Below are positions 37,086 to 46,641 of a stretch of DNA of 64,000 bases, piece by piece. The stretch's first letter is position 1; every line of letters begins with the position of its first letter. Made by a program: the position numbers and the translations under genes. Origin of the DNA: Robinsoniella peoriensis (GTDB lineage Bacteria > Bacillota > Clostridia > Lachnospirales > Lachnospiraceae); assembly GCF_042680125.1 (NCBI RefSeq), contig NZ_JBHTNY010000012.1; one strand, given 5' to 3'. Under the pieces are notes generated by a model. The model did no database searches, was not told where the DNA came from, and worked only from the letters and a program-made list of their open reading frames with translations.

Positions 37086-38704
37086 ATGTTTAAAGTAATG
37101 ATTGTAGATGATGAGATTTTCATTATCTCTCTGATCGAGAAACTGATCGACTGGGAAAAGTATGGGATGTGTATTGTTGGAACGGCAGATAATGGAATGA
37201 CAGCTTTAGAAGAGGTGAAGCGGCTGCAGCCGGATATCATTATTGTAGATGTCCGCATGCCGGGGTATGACGGAATTACATTTATGCAAAAAGTGCGGGA
37301 GTTAAATGATAAAGTAAAGTTCGTGGTCATCAGCGGACATAAGAAGTTTGAATATGCAAAAAGTGCAATGCAGTATAATGTGGAAGACTATCTCTTAAAG
37401 CCTGTCAGTAAAAATGAACTGGAGCAGATCCTGCAGAAACTGGGAACAAAGCTGGAGTCGGAGAAACAAAATGAAGCGGTTCTGAAAAAGCTGGATAATC
37501 AATTGGGCGTAAGCAAGGGGAAGCTTCGCTCTTATTTTTTTGAACGTATATTAAATGGCAGTCTGAATATTCCTCCGGAGGATCTCGCGGCAGTGAACCA
37601 GACTTTTTTTACAACTTTTAGTCTGGGGATTTTTCAGGTTATCCGTGTGAAGTTAGATGCAGCAGAGTCTATTCCGGATAAGAATTTTACGGATACGTTA
37701 ATCGGGCGGGTACAGGAGCTGATGGCTGCTGGGCTGTCTGGCTGCTGCTTTGAGTGCCTGGTTAAAACAGAACAAAACAGCATTACCATGCTGTTGAATT
37801 ACCAGGCAAACCAGAGAGAGGAAGTCTGGAAAAAGCTTAGGGATAATTTTAAAGGAATCCAGGAAGTATTGGTTAAATTTGAACAGTTATATATTACAAT
37901 GGGGATGGGAAGAGAGGTAACGGGGCTTTCTGGTTTTTCGGAGAGCTGTGGCTCTGCTGAAAAATGCCTGTATACCAGAACCGCACTTGAAATTGGAGCT
38001 ATTATACAGGATTCTATGGTTAAAGAAGATCCCGGAATAATTGATATTATATTTTCAGATGAAGCCAGGGTAAGACTTGCAGAGTCATTTAAAAGCTTTC
38101 AGGTTGACAAGATTAAATTACAGTTCTGGGGGCATTTTCGGCGGGGGATGAATACCGTTACCGTGATACATGCATTTATCATGAGATACTGCAGTTTATT
38201 CACCGGAAGTTTTATGAATATCTCAGGCAGATTGACATTTATAAAGGCAGTTATGAAGATTTGGAAGTACAGCTGATGGAAAAGCTGCTCTGGTGTTATA
38301 CGCCCAGGCAGACAGCAGCCGCGCTGATGGATCAGATCAGTATTTTTATTGAAGAATATACACAGAACAGCAAAGGTGGTGAGAACCCTTCCATACGAAT
38401 TGCGAAAAAGTATATTGCCGAAAATTATGCCAAGAATATCTCAATGGCATCTGTAGCAGAGGTGGTCAATCTGAGCGGTGTATATTTCAGCGTACTTTTT
38501 AAGAAAGAGGTTGGGACAAACTTTGTTGATTATCTGAATCAATACCGGATTGATATGGCGAAGAAGCTGTTAAAAGATGTGAGGTATAATGTAAACGAGG
38601 TGGCAGGACTTGTGGGATTTTCCGATGCCAGATATTTTTCCAAGATGTTTAAAAAAAACGTAGGGGTTAAGCCAACGGAATATCGAAGCAGAAATGTAAC
38701 GTAA
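37086..38704 (+). pseudogene. YesN-type response regulator interrupted by a one-base frameshift
   Basis: The first frame (37086-38276, 396 residues) holds an intact receiver (DDE near the N-terminus, D55 in IIIVDVRMPGYDG) and the YesN middle region. After about 38147 it runs into non-homologous sequence ending in WKYS. The continuing frame (from about 38147, stop 38704) encodes DEYRYRDTCIYHEIL onward and the AraC HTH domain (MASVAEVVNLSGVYFS, NEVAGLVGFSDARYFSKMF). One additional G in the G5 run at 38143-38147 joins the two frames into a 539-residue protein, close to the 525 of its paralogue in this window. This is a real frameshift, a phase-variable tract or a homopolymer sequencing error; the sequence alone cannot decide. 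If real, receiver and DNA-binding parts are separated. Confidence 0.85.
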
Positions 38705-38737
38705 ATGATTTGTTGAAATTGAATTACGGAGGTACCC

Positions 38738-39841
38738 ATGAAAAATATCAAGAAAAAATTCATGCCGGGTAAATTAAACAGCAGCGGAGTGATGCTGGCT
38801 GCAGCGGTAAATCTTCTGCTGCCAAGCTTCTTATGCCTGATTGGAAAAGAAATAGCAGATTTTCAGATCATAAACAATTATATAGAGGAAACATCCATTG
38901 GATACTATCAGAAAATCGTCTTCTTGTGCCTGGGACTCAGCATTGTAATCCTGGGTGTAATAGATTATATTTTTCTGATCAAGCCGGTTTTTCATCTGGA
39001 AAGCACAGTAGAAGAGTATAAAACCCTCACCAGGATGGAGGACAGTGCGGTATATGAGAAGTATCTTGCAGACTCTTCCATAGAACGGATGTTTCTGGAA
39101 ATGCTGGAGGAACAGAAGTTTATCCAACAGCAAAACCAGATTGCTGAAAATCAACGGCAGGAGACGGAGCTGCTGGCACTGCAGACTCAGATTAATCCCC
39201 ACTTTTTGTATAATACCCTGGACTCCATCAGGGGGCTCGCCCTGATTCATGATGTGGAGGAAATAGCGGCGATGACAGAGGCTCTATCCAGACTATTCCG
39301 CAATATGATTGCCAAAGATGGGAAACTGTTAACCTTGCGGGAAGAGCTTGAAAACGTGGAGAATTATATGCTGATACAGGAATTTCGCTTCCAGGGGAGA
39401 TTTGCCTACATCTGTGAGGTGGAAAAAAGCCTGCTGGACCGCTATCAGATTCCCAATCTGATATTGCAGCCGATTGTGGAGAATGCTATTATGCACGGAT
39501 TAGAAAATAAGAACGGGAGAGGGCACCTGGTAATCAGTGGATATGTAACAGAGAAGCGGCTTGTTCTGAATGTTACGGATGACGGTGTGGGAATAGAAGA
39601 GGAGGCACTGGAATACCTGAAGAAGCGATTAAAGAGCAAAGAGCGGTCATCGCCCAGGGAAGCGGCAAAGTTTCATACCGGAATTGCACTTATTAATATC
39701 AGCCAGCGGATTAAGCTGCGTTTTGGTGAGATCTATGGAATTGCCATAGAGAGCACACCCGGTGTAGGGACGACTACGGAGCTTATATTGCCCTGCATTG
39801 AAGTGGAGGACAGGCAGGTAAAGGGAAGTATCTATGAATAA
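38738..39841 (+). CDS. Short YesM-type sensor histidine kinase
   Basis: 367 residues. Two membrane helices (about 16-36 and 60-84) enclose only a short external loop (about 23 residues), so there is no classical sensor domain. The His_kinase motif is TQINPHFLYNTLDSIRG (H155), and the HATPase domain has LQPIVENAIMHGLENK and VTDDGVGIEEEAL. It follows the frameshifted regulator by 33 bp and overlaps the next gene by 8 bp. With so small an outside part, it probably senses through a partner such as a sugar-binding protein or the adjoining ABC-like protein. Start ATG 38738 follows GGAGG. Confidence 0.92.
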   Translation: MKNIKKKFMPGKLNSSGVMLAAAVNLLLPSFLCLIGKEIADFQIINNYIEETSIGYYQKIVFLCLGLSIVILGVIDYIFLIKPVFHLESTVEEYKTLTRMEDSAVYEKYLADSSIERMFLEMLEEQKFIQQQNQIAENQRQETELLALQTQINPHFLYNTLDSIRGLALIHDVEEIAAMTEALSRLFRNMIAKDGKLLTLREELENVENYMLIQEFRFQGRFAYICEVEKSLLDRYQIPNLILQPIVENAIMHGLENKNGRGHLVISGYVTEKRLVLNVTDDGVGIEEEALEYLKKRLKSKERSSPREAAKFHTGIALINISQRIKLRFGEIYGIAIESTPGVGTTTELILPCIEVEDRQVKGSIYE

Positions 39842-41342
39842 AGAAATTCTGAGAATGGAAGAAATAGAAAGTTATCTGGGAGGGAAAAAAATTTTAAGCG
39901 GTGCCAGGCTAAACTTGTTCCAGAATGAGATTATTGGAATTATCGGAGTAAATTATTCTGGAAAATCTACCCTGATTGGGGGGATAGCAGGATTTTATCC
40001 CTATGCGGCAGGAAGATCATATCTGAATGAGGAAAGTATTCGTATCACTTCTATTGAACAGGCGAGAAAAGCGGGTATATTTTATATACAGAAGCAATCT
40101 TCATTAATTGAGGACTTTACAATATTAGAAAATCTTTTTCTGACGGTAAAAGAGAAAACCGTACTAATAAACAAAAAGGAAGTGAGAAACCAATGCCTTG
40201 AGATTATGGAATTATTGGAAATTCACGCGGATATCACGGACAAGGTGGGGACGCTGTCTTTTAAAAACAGGATCTTGGTGGAAATTGCAAAGGCAATTGT
40301 CTATGATGTAAGGATATTGGTTATGGACGATGTATTAAACGGAATGTCACAGGAAGCACTCAAGTGGTTTGCAAAACTTTTTTACATATTGCGTTCGCTC
40401 CGCATCAGTATTATTTTGGTTGAGACAACTTTACGCTGTCTGAAACCATATTGCGACCGGTTATTTATTATGCGGGATGGGAAGACGGCAGCGGTTTTGG
40501 ATAAAAAGCATCTAAAAGAAGATGAGATCATTTCTTACATGATCGGTTATCCGCTGAACGAAAGAGAAGAAGGGATTCGTGCAGTTCCAAAAGAGCTTCC
40601 CAGATTAGAAAATCTTCTGGAATTTTCAGGAGTATATTTTGAAAATATTCTCCATGGTCTGGATTTTAAAGTTACGAAAGGCAGCATTACCGGGATGCTG
40701 AATGTGAATAAAAACTCCGGGAAGGCAGTGGAAAGGCTGCTTATGGGTCTTGGCTGTGCGGATAAGGGAGAGATTATATTTGATGGGAAAACGCTGCTCC
40801 TAAAGTCCACGGAACAGGCATTGCAGGCAGGAATTGCTGTAGTGCCCGAAGATGACCGGATCTTCTGGGAATTCAGTATAGAAGAAAATATTATGATGTC
40901 TGCACTTAAAATGAACAGAGGGCTGGCAGGACGGTTAAACCGTGGGGAATTAAAATACATATCCGGGGAATTATTTTCCGACTATATGAAATCCGCATGC
41001 CCATACTGTACTTTAGATTCTTGTGTGCCGGAAAGCCGGTTAGCTCAGAAGAAAATAGCACTTTGCAGAGTTCTGGCATCTGATCCTGCGCTGATAGTCC
41101 TGGTAAATCCCGCACAGACTATAGATGTGATATCCAAAGACAGTATATACGCAGATATTATGACATTGAAGGCAAAAGGGAAAACTGTACTTCTCATAAC
41201 TTCTGATATTAAGGAGATGTTCGATGTATGCGACAGAATTATTGTAGTAAACCAGGGAAAGACAAAGGCGACATTTAGCGTAACGGATGGAAACAGGGAT
41301 CAGTTGCTGCAAAGCTATGGGGAGAGTCTGAGGGATATCTGA
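39834..41342 (+). CDS. Degenerate RbsA-like double ABC ATPase in a two-component operon (putative regulatory pseudo-ATPase)
   Basis: 502 residues with the two-domain layout of sugar ATPases such as RbsA and MglA. Domain 1 keeps Walker A (GVNYSGKSTL, K44), but the signature is SFKNRILVEIAKA instead of LSxGQQQ, and Walker B is MDDVLNG (D165, D166; no Glu). Domain 2 is more decayed: Walker A reads NVNKNSGKAVE (K297), the signature RLAQKKIALCRVL, and Walker B VNPAQTID, with Val and Asn in place of Asp-Glu. The reading frame is intact over its full length, so it is maintained rather than decaying. It overlaps the kinase gene by 8 bp. A genuine RbsA gene follows 310 bp downstream. The likely role is an adaptor linking transport state to the kinase; this is inference. 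Confidence 0.85.
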   Translation: MNKEILRMEEIESYLGGKKILSGARLNLFQNEIIGIIGVNYSGKSTLIGGIAGFYPYAAGRSYLNEESIRITSIEQARKAGIFYIQKQSSLIEDFTILENLFLTVKEKTVLINKKEVRNQCLEIMELLEIHADITDKVGTLSFKNRILVEIAKAIVYDVRILVMDDVLNGMSQEALKWFAKLFYILRSLRISIILVETTLRCLKPYCDRLFIMRDGKTAAVLDKKHLKEDEIISYMIGYPLNEREEGIRAVPKELPRLENLLEFSGVYFENILHGLDFKVTKGSITGMLNVNKNSGKAVERLLMGLGCADKGEIIFDGKTLLLKSTEQALQAGIAVVPEDDRIFWEFSIEENIMMSALKMNRGLAGRLNRGELKYISGELFSDYMKSACPYCTLDSCVPESRLAQKKIALCRVLASDPALIVLVNPAQTIDVISKDSIYADIMTLKAKGKTVLLITSDIKEMFDVCDRIIVVNQGKTKATFSVTDGNRDQLLQSYGESLRDI

Positions 41343-41450
41343 AACGGATTATGGATGCTGGTTAAAAGCGCTCGGCAGAAGTTGTGTCAATGAAAAACAA
41401 CAAAGGTTTCTTGAAAATATATACAAGCAAATAGAGAGTATTAAGATAAG

Positions 41451-41494
41451 GATATCATAAATGACGCATAGTCATTGTGGTATCTTTATTTTTA
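41451..41494 (+). terminator. Terminator of the second two-component operon
   Basis: GATATCATAAATGAC (41451-41465) pairs with GTCATTGTGGTATC (41471-41484; one bulge and a G-U pair), followed by TTTATTTTT. Confidence 0.75.
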
Positions 41495-41561
41495 TGGTCT
41501 AAAATATATAAAAAATAGTGAAAAAAGATAAAAATGAACACAATATATTAAATTTAGTGCA

Positions 41562-41590
41562 TTGTTGCGGCTCCCTGGGACAGATATAAT
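41562..41590 (+). promoter_or_regulatory. Promoter of the Rbs-type ABC operon
   Basis: TTGTTG (41562-41567), 17-bp spacer, TATAAT (41585-41590), about 62 bp before the ATPase start. Confidence 0.6.
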
Positions 41591-41652
41591 AGGTACAGAA
41601 ACAAAAACAAATAATTCTTGCAAGAATTGAGGGTGTAAACAGGAGGAAGGTT

Positions 41653-43149
41653 ATGCTAGGCGATACAATTTTAAAGTTAAATCATATTTCGAAATTATAT
41701 CCCGGCGTGGTTGCTCTGGACGATTTAAATATTGAATTTAAAGAAGGCGAAATTCATGCAATGGTAGGGGAAAACGGCGCAGGGAAGTCCACAATGATTA
41801 AGACAATTTCCGGAGCTGTACAGCCAACCAGAGGAACGATTGAGATTAACAATCATACATATGAACAAATGACGCCAACCCTGTCCAGGCAGAATGGGAT
41901 AGCAGTTATCTATCAGGAATTTACTCTGATTCCGGTACTCAGCGCATCGGAAAATATATTTTTGGGTGAATTCATTATGAAAGGGATGGTTTTAGACCGT
42001 AAGGAAATGGATAAGAAAGCAGAGGAGCTGTTTAATAGGCTTCATGTAGACATCGATCCTTCTACAAAGGTAGCAGATCTGACTACCGGTTATCAGCAGA
42101 TTGTGGAGATAGCAAAGGCGGTTTCTAAGGATGCTAAGATTTTAATTATGGATGAGCCGTCTGCCCCCCTTACCACTTCAGAGGTTGAGGCGATGTTTAA
42201 GATCGTAGATACCTTGAAGACACAGGGAGTGACCATTATCTACATCTCCCACAGAATGGAAGAGATCTTTCGGTTGTCGGACCGTGTATCGGTACTCCGG
42301 GATGGAAAATATATTACTACAGTAAATACCGCAGATACCAGTAAATCAGAATTAATTAAGCTGATGGTGGGCAGGGAGCTCAGTGAGACATATCCGGAAC
42401 GAAAGAATAAAGCCTCTGAAACCGTACTGTCTATTAAAAAGCTCACTGGTAATGGTGTAAAAGATGTTTCCTTTGATGTAAAACGAGGTGAGGTATTAGG
42501 CCTGGCAGGGCTGATAGGCGCCGGCAGGACAGAATTGGCACAGTTGCTTTTTGGATATGAAAAGATTATATCCGGAGAAATAATTTTAAATGGAAAATCT
42601 ATTCGGCCAAAAAACTGCATAGAGGCAATAGCGGCGGGAATTGCGCTGGTTCCGGAAGACCGCAAGCGTCAGGGGCTGGTATTGGAAATGAGCATTAAGG
42701 AGAATACAACCATGCCAAGCATGAAAAGAATTTCCACGCTTGCAGTGATCAGCAGTGACCAAGAAAAAGAGATGTCCCAGTCTTATATGGACAGTCTTCG
42801 TACAAAAGCCCCTTCCATCGAACAGAAAACGAAAAATCTAAGTGGTGGAAATCAACAGAAAGTAGTACTGGCAAAGTGGCTGGCGATGGATCCCCAGGTG
42901 TTAATATTTGACGAACCCACCAGAGGAATTGATGTGGGAGCAAAACAGGAGATCTACAATATTATGAACGAACTGGCGGACAATGGTAAGACGATCCTTA
43001 TGATTTCATCAGATATGGAAGAATTAATCGGAATGTCAGACCGGATTGTGGTGCTGTGCAAGGGAAGAGTTACCGGGCTGCTAGAAAAAGAAGAAGTCAG
43101 CCAGGAATTAATATTATCAAAATCGGCAGGGAGTGATACGGATGAATAA
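41653..43149 (+). CDS. Sugar ABC importer ATPase, RbsA/MglA family
   Basis: 498 residues, two complete nucleotide-binding domains. Domain 1: Walker A GENGAGKSTMIK, Walker B LIMDEPSAPLT. Domain 2: Walker A position GLIGAGRTELAQ (the usual GxGR variant), signature LSGGNQQKVVLAKWL, Walker B LIFDEPTRGIDVGAK. It energises import by the permease and binding lipoprotein encoded next. The permease gene overlaps by 8 bp. Contrast with the decayed paralogue just upstream, which lacks most of these residues. Start ATG 41653 follows AGGAGGAAGG. Confidence 0.94.
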   Translation: MLGDTILKLNHISKLYPGVVALDDLNIEFKEGEIHAMVGENGAGKSTMIKTISGAVQPTRGTIEINNHTYEQMTPTLSRQNGIAVIYQEFTLIPVLSASENIFLGEFIMKGMVLDRKEMDKKAEELFNRLHVDIDPSTKVADLTTGYQQIVEIAKAVSKDAKILIMDEPSAPLTTSEVEAMFKIVDTLKTQGVTIIYISHRMEEIFRLSDRVSVLRDGKYITTVNTADTSKSELIKLMVGRELSETYPERKNKASETVLSIKKLTGNGVKDVSFDVKRGEVLGLAGLIGAGRTELAQLLFGYEKIISGEIILNGKSIRPKNCIEAIAAGIALVPEDRKRQGLVLEMSIKENTTMPSMKRISTLAVISSDQEKEMSQSYMDSLRTKAPSIEQKTKNLSGGNQQKVVLAKWLAMDPQVLIFDEPTRGIDVGAKQEIYNIMNELADNGKTILMISSDMEELIGMSDRIVVLCKGRVTGLLEKEEVSQELILSKSAGSDTDE

Positions 43150-44128
43150 GAGTAAAAAGTTATTTAAATCTAAGGAACTGGGAATTTTTCTGGTATTGGT
43201 GGCAATGTTTCTGGTATTTAGTATACTATCGCCGCAGTTTTTAAAGCTGAACAATATTTTTAATATCACGAAACAGATTGCAACCCTTGGTATTTGCTCA
43301 GTGGGATTCACCTTCGTCTTAATAACAGGCGGTATAGATTTGTCCCTGGGTTATCAGATATCGCTGATTAATATCATTTGCGCCTATATGATGACCAAAA
43401 TGGGGGTTCACTGGGTGGCAGCCATAATGATTTCTATTCTGGCTGGTATACTGATCGGGCTGATTAATGGATTAATTATTACAAAAACCGGAGTGGCGCC
43501 TCTGATAGTGACCCTTTCCATGATGACTATTTTAAATGGTCTGAGTTATTTAATATCAAAAGGACTGCCTATGTTTGGATTCCCCAGGAGCTTTTCCTTT
43601 TTAGGACAGGGTAGTATACTTTCCGTCCCGGTATCCCTGATATTTTTGCTGATTATAATTGCAATAGGGGTATTTATCCTAAATAAGACTTATTATGGAA
43701 GATATTTCTATGCTATCGGAAGCAATGAAGAGGCGACAAAACTTTCCGGTGTTAATACAGTCAAAGTGCGGATATTAGTATACAGTTTATGCGGATTTTT
43801 TACGTCAATCGGAGCAATATTAATGCTTTCGCGTCTGAATTCAGCGCAATCCGCAACAGGAGCAGGTTTTGAATTTGATGTACTGACTGCCTGTGTCCTG
43901 GGCGGTGTATCCAGCAGCGGCGGTAAAGGAACAATGCTGGGAGCATTTATCGGAGTGTTAATTGTAGGAGTTCTGGATAACGGACTGGTACTGCTAAATG
44001 TCAGTGAATACGTACAGCTGGTAATCAAAGGATGTATCTTACTGATTGCAGTGGTTTACGATACGATGTCCAGAGCAAACAGTGAGAAGATAAAGAGAAT
44101 GAAGGCTATAAATGCTAATAATGCGTAA
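43142..44128 (+). CDS. Sugar ABC importer permease, RbsC family
   Basis: 328 residues from ATG 43142 (GTG 43133 is possible but has a poorer ribosome site). Eight to ten predicted membrane helices; landmarks are FVLITGGIDLSLGYQ and ACVLGGVSSSGGKGTMLGA, both diagnostic for BPD_transp_2/RbsC permeases of ribose, galactose or polyol importers. It overlaps the ATPase gene by 8 bp. Confidence 0.93.
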   Translation: MNKSKKLFKSKELGIFLVLVAMFLVFSILSPQFLKLNNIFNITKQIATLGICSVGFTFVLITGGIDLSLGYQISLINIICAYMMTKMGVHWVAAIMISILAGILIGLINGLIITKTGVAPLIVTLSMMTILNGLSYLISKGLPMFGFPRSFSFLGQGSILSVPVSLIFLLIIIAIGVFILNKTYYGRYFYAIGSNEEATKLSGVNTVKVRILVYSLCGFFTSIGAILMLSRLNSAQSATGAGFEFDVLTACVLGGVSSSGGKGTMLGAFIGVLIVGVLDNGLVLLNVSEYVQLVIKGCILLIAVVYDTMSRANSEKIKRMKAINANNA

Positions 44129-44275
44129 TATTCACATTATCTTGTGGAAAATATGGATACAAAATAAGATAATATGAAAAAAATGTGGATAACTTTTAAT
44201 GCATTTTGATATTGAGTGTATTTATGACGAAATGAAGATAAAAAAATAAAATATAAAGTGATGAAAGGGAAGATT

Positions 44276-45382
44276 ATGATGAAAAAAAGATTATTAAGCA
44301 TGGTGATTTCTGTAGCTATGATAACAGGCATGCTGGCTGGATGCAGCAATCCGTCAGACAGCGGAGGAACAACTGCAGCAGCATCAGCACAAACAGAGGG
44401 GACAAAAGCGGGAGGAGAAGATGGAACAGCAGCAGGAGCATTAAATGAAAGCGGGGAAAACAGTACAATTACAGAAGCTGCCGGCAAAAGTGAGAGTAAG
44501 GATTCTTATAATGTAGGAATTACATTTTCAGATCTCAGTAATCCGGTTTGGGCAGAGCTGGTTCAGGAAGCAGAAAGCTATGGTAAAGAAAAAGCAATGT
44601 CAGTTACTTATGTAGATGCACAGAGTGATGCGACTAAGCAGGTTACCCAGATTGAGAACTTTATCCAAAATGGAATGGATGCAATTATTATCTGTGCAGT
44701 GGAGGCAAATGCTATTGCCGATGTGACAAAAAAAGCAAAAGAGGCAGGAATCTATGTAGTTGCCTACACCCAGGTATTAGAAAATTATGATGCCCAGTAC
44801 CTGGTAGATCCTTATAATACAGGCTATGCATGCGGTAAAAAAGCTGCGGAGTGGATTAACGAAAAATATGGAGATGAAGAAGTTGTGGAATGGGCGCTTA
44901 TGGATCTTCCGGAATTTCCTGAAATCATAGAACGTGCCAATGGAATCAAAGCAGGTGTGGAAGAAAACGCAAAGAATGCGAAATTAGTCGCTACTTCTCC
45001 GGCATTGACAGCAGAGCAGGGTCTCAGTAACGCAGAAAACTTTTTACAGGCAAATCCAAATCTAAAAGCAATCTGCTGCATTGGCGGCGGAGGAAGTGTA
45101 GGAGGAAATGAAGGGATAAAGGCGGCCGGTATTACAGATTTTGAATCTGTCGGACTCTTTGGGATCGATGCTACGGAAAACGAAATTTTAAATATCATCA
45201 ATGGGGATCCTCAGAAATCTTCCGTCAGCCTTGGCGGCGGAAAAGCACACGGAAGAGCCTTGATTGATATGACAAATGCACTGCTGAAAAATGAAAAGAT
45301 CGAGGAAACCCAGTATATGCCCATTGATGTGATAGATTCATCCAATGCACAGGAATATTACGATACAATTTATAAAAAATAA
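44276..45382 (+). CDS. Sugar/polyol-binding lipoprotein, RbsB-like (Peripla_BP_4)
   Basis: 368 residues from ATG 44276 (upstream GTG/ATG codons at 44258-44261 are less likely). The lipobox GMLAGCSNP places lipid on C23, followed by an Ala/Glu/Gly-rich tether (about 26-75). The body begins YNVGITFSDLSNPVWAEL and includes NGMDAIIICAVEANAI, the ribose-binding-protein pattern. A DATENEILN segment and the hinge region follow. It is the extracellular receptor of the RbsA/RbsC importer. The dehydrogenase gene 82 bp downstream suggests a polyol or sugar-alcohol substrate. Confidence 0.92.
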   Translation: MMKKRLLSMVISVAMITGMLAGCSNPSDSGGTTAAASAQTEGTKAGGEDGTAAGALNESGENSTITEAAGKSESKDSYNVGITFSDLSNPVWAELVQEAESYGKEKAMSVTYVDAQSDATKQVTQIENFIQNGMDAIIICAVEANAIADVTKKAKEAGIYVVAYTQVLENYDAQYLVDPYNTGYACGKKAAEWINEKYGDEEVVEWALMDLPEFPEIIERANGIKAGVEENAKNAKLVATSPALTAEQGLSNAENFLQANPNLKAICCIGGGGSVGGNEGIKAAGITDFESVGLFGIDATENEILNIINGDPQKSSVSLGGGKAHGRALIDMTNALLKNEKIEETQYMPIDVIDSSNAQEYYDTIYKK

Positions 45383-45464
45383 TGAAAAAAGATAAAAAAT
45401 GAAAAGCAATGAAACAATATTAGTTGCTAAGTAAAGAATTATTATAAAATGGAGGAGCACCAAT

Positions 45465-46535
45465 ATGAGTAAAACAATGAAAGCGCTGGTATCCTATGCG
45501 CCATACGATAACCGCTACGAAGACTTTCCGGTACCGGAGATAGGGAAAGGGGAACTGCTGTTAAAGGTAAAGGGCTGCGGGATCTGCGCAGGAGACGTAA
45601 AATCTTACCATGGGGGAATCCGTATCTGGGGAACTTCAGAAGAAAACAGGTACATAGAAGCGCCGTGCATAGGGGGACATGAGTTTTACGGAGAAATCGT
45701 AGAAAAAGCAGAGGATGTTACGGGATATGAGGTTGGAGAAGTTATTACGGCGGAGCAGGTAATTCCCTGTGGTGAATGTAAATTCTGCCGGGAAGGAAAA
45801 TACTGGATGTGTACCCGGTCAGCAGTTTTTGGATTTAAGCAATATGCCAATGGCGGTTTTGCAGAATATGTTAAGATTGACAAGAATTGTATAAAACACA
45901 GAATTCCGGAAGGATTTACACAGGAGCAGGCAGTTCTGGTGGAACCAATCGCCTGCGGAATGCATGCATTGGAACGTGCTGATATCAAACACAGCGATGT
46001 GGTAGTGATTGCAGGGCTTGGAGCAATTGGGCTGTCCATGGTGAATATAGCCAGTCTTTATCTTCCCGGAATGGTGATTGGAATTGATGTAAAGGAGAAC
46101 CGGCTGGCAATGGGAAAAGAATTTGGAGCGGATTTAGTATTGAATCCGGCAGAATGTAATGTGGCGGAAGAAATTATGAAACTGACAGACGGTCTGGGCT
46201 GTGATGTCTACGTAGAAGCGTCCGGAAGTCCCGGAAGTGTCACACAGGGAATGGATGCACTGAAAAATCTGGGGCGTTATGTTCAGATGGGTGTATTTGC
46301 AAAGGAAGTACAGGCGGATTGGAATGTAATCGGGGATGGGAAAGAATTAACGATAATCGGATCTCATTTGTCGGCGCTGACTTATCCTGCTGTGATAAAG
46401 GGGATACAAAAAGGGTTGATACGGACCGAAGGACTAATCTCCCACCGGTTTAAGCTGGAGGACTGGGAAGAGGCTTTTGAAACGGCGGAAAAAGCGGAAG
46501 ATGCTGTGAAGGTGATGCTGGTTCCGCAGGAATAG
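45465..46535 (+). CDS. Zinc-dependent medium-chain dehydrogenase (polyol type, possibly erythritol/L-threitol dehydrogenase-like)
   Basis: 356 residues. Catalytic-zinc ligands are C41 (GCGICAGD), H72 with E73 (GGHEFYGE) and E160 (VLVEPIACG). The structural zinc site has C102, C105, C108 and C116 in PCGECKFCREGKYWMC. The Rossmann motif is VIAGLGAIGL, for NAD(P). It belongs to the sorbitol/threonine/polyol dehydrogenase group of the medium-chain family. The GIRIWG...YIEAPCIGGHEF region reminds me of erythritol/L-threitol dehydrogenases, but this is a weak assignment. It oxidises, in the cytoplasm, presumably what the adjacent importer brings in. Start ATG 45465 follows GGAGGAGC. Confidence 0.85.
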   Translation: MSKTMKALVSYAPYDNRYEDFPVPEIGKGELLLKVKGCGICAGDVKSYHGGIRIWGTSEENRYIEAPCIGGHEFYGEIVEKAEDVTGYEVGEVITAEQVIPCGECKFCREGKYWMCTRSAVFGFKQYANGGFAEYVKIDKNCIKHRIPEGFTQEQAVLVEPIACGMHALERADIKHSDVVVIAGLGAIGLSMVNIASLYLPGMVIGIDVKENRLAMGKEFGADLVLNPAECNVAEEIMKLTDGLGCDVYVEASGSPGSVTQGMDALKNLGRYVQMGVFAKEVQADWNVIGDGKELTIIGSHLSALTYPAVIKGIQKGLIRTEGLISHRFKLEDWEEAFETAEKAEDAVKVMLVPQE

Positions 46536-46549
46536 AAATGTACTTTTTG

Positions 46550-46616
46550 CCACTTACACTCCCATAACCGCCCACTTACTAAAATAATATAGATTTCTCC
46601 CGGAATTTATTATAAT
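46550..46616 (+). promoter_or_regulatory. Upstream region of the lytTR gene: direct repeats and -10
   Basis: CCACTTAC occurs at 46550-46557 and 46572-46579, 22 bp apart, about two helical turns. That fits the tandem-site binding of LytTR proteins. TATAAT follows at 46611-46616. No -35 is evident, as expected for an activated promoter. Confidence 0.45.
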
Positions 46617-46641
46617 ATAAGTCCATAGGGAGGGGCAGAAA

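Larger units (their letters stand above)
41343..41652 (+). other. 310-bp intergenic region: terminator, long AT-rich leader and promoter
   Basis: Contains the terminator at 41451-41494, then AT-rich DNA with several AAAAA runs, then the promoter at 41562-41590. No coding sequence. The AT-rich part just upstream of the promoter could hold response-regulator sites, but no repeat stands out. Confidence 0.6.

Noticed and set aside
38261..38704. Independent small AraC-type regulator
   Set aside because: Its upstream frame continues the homologous regulator sequence back to the G-tract, so it is the 3' part of the frameshifted response regulator rather than a separate gene.
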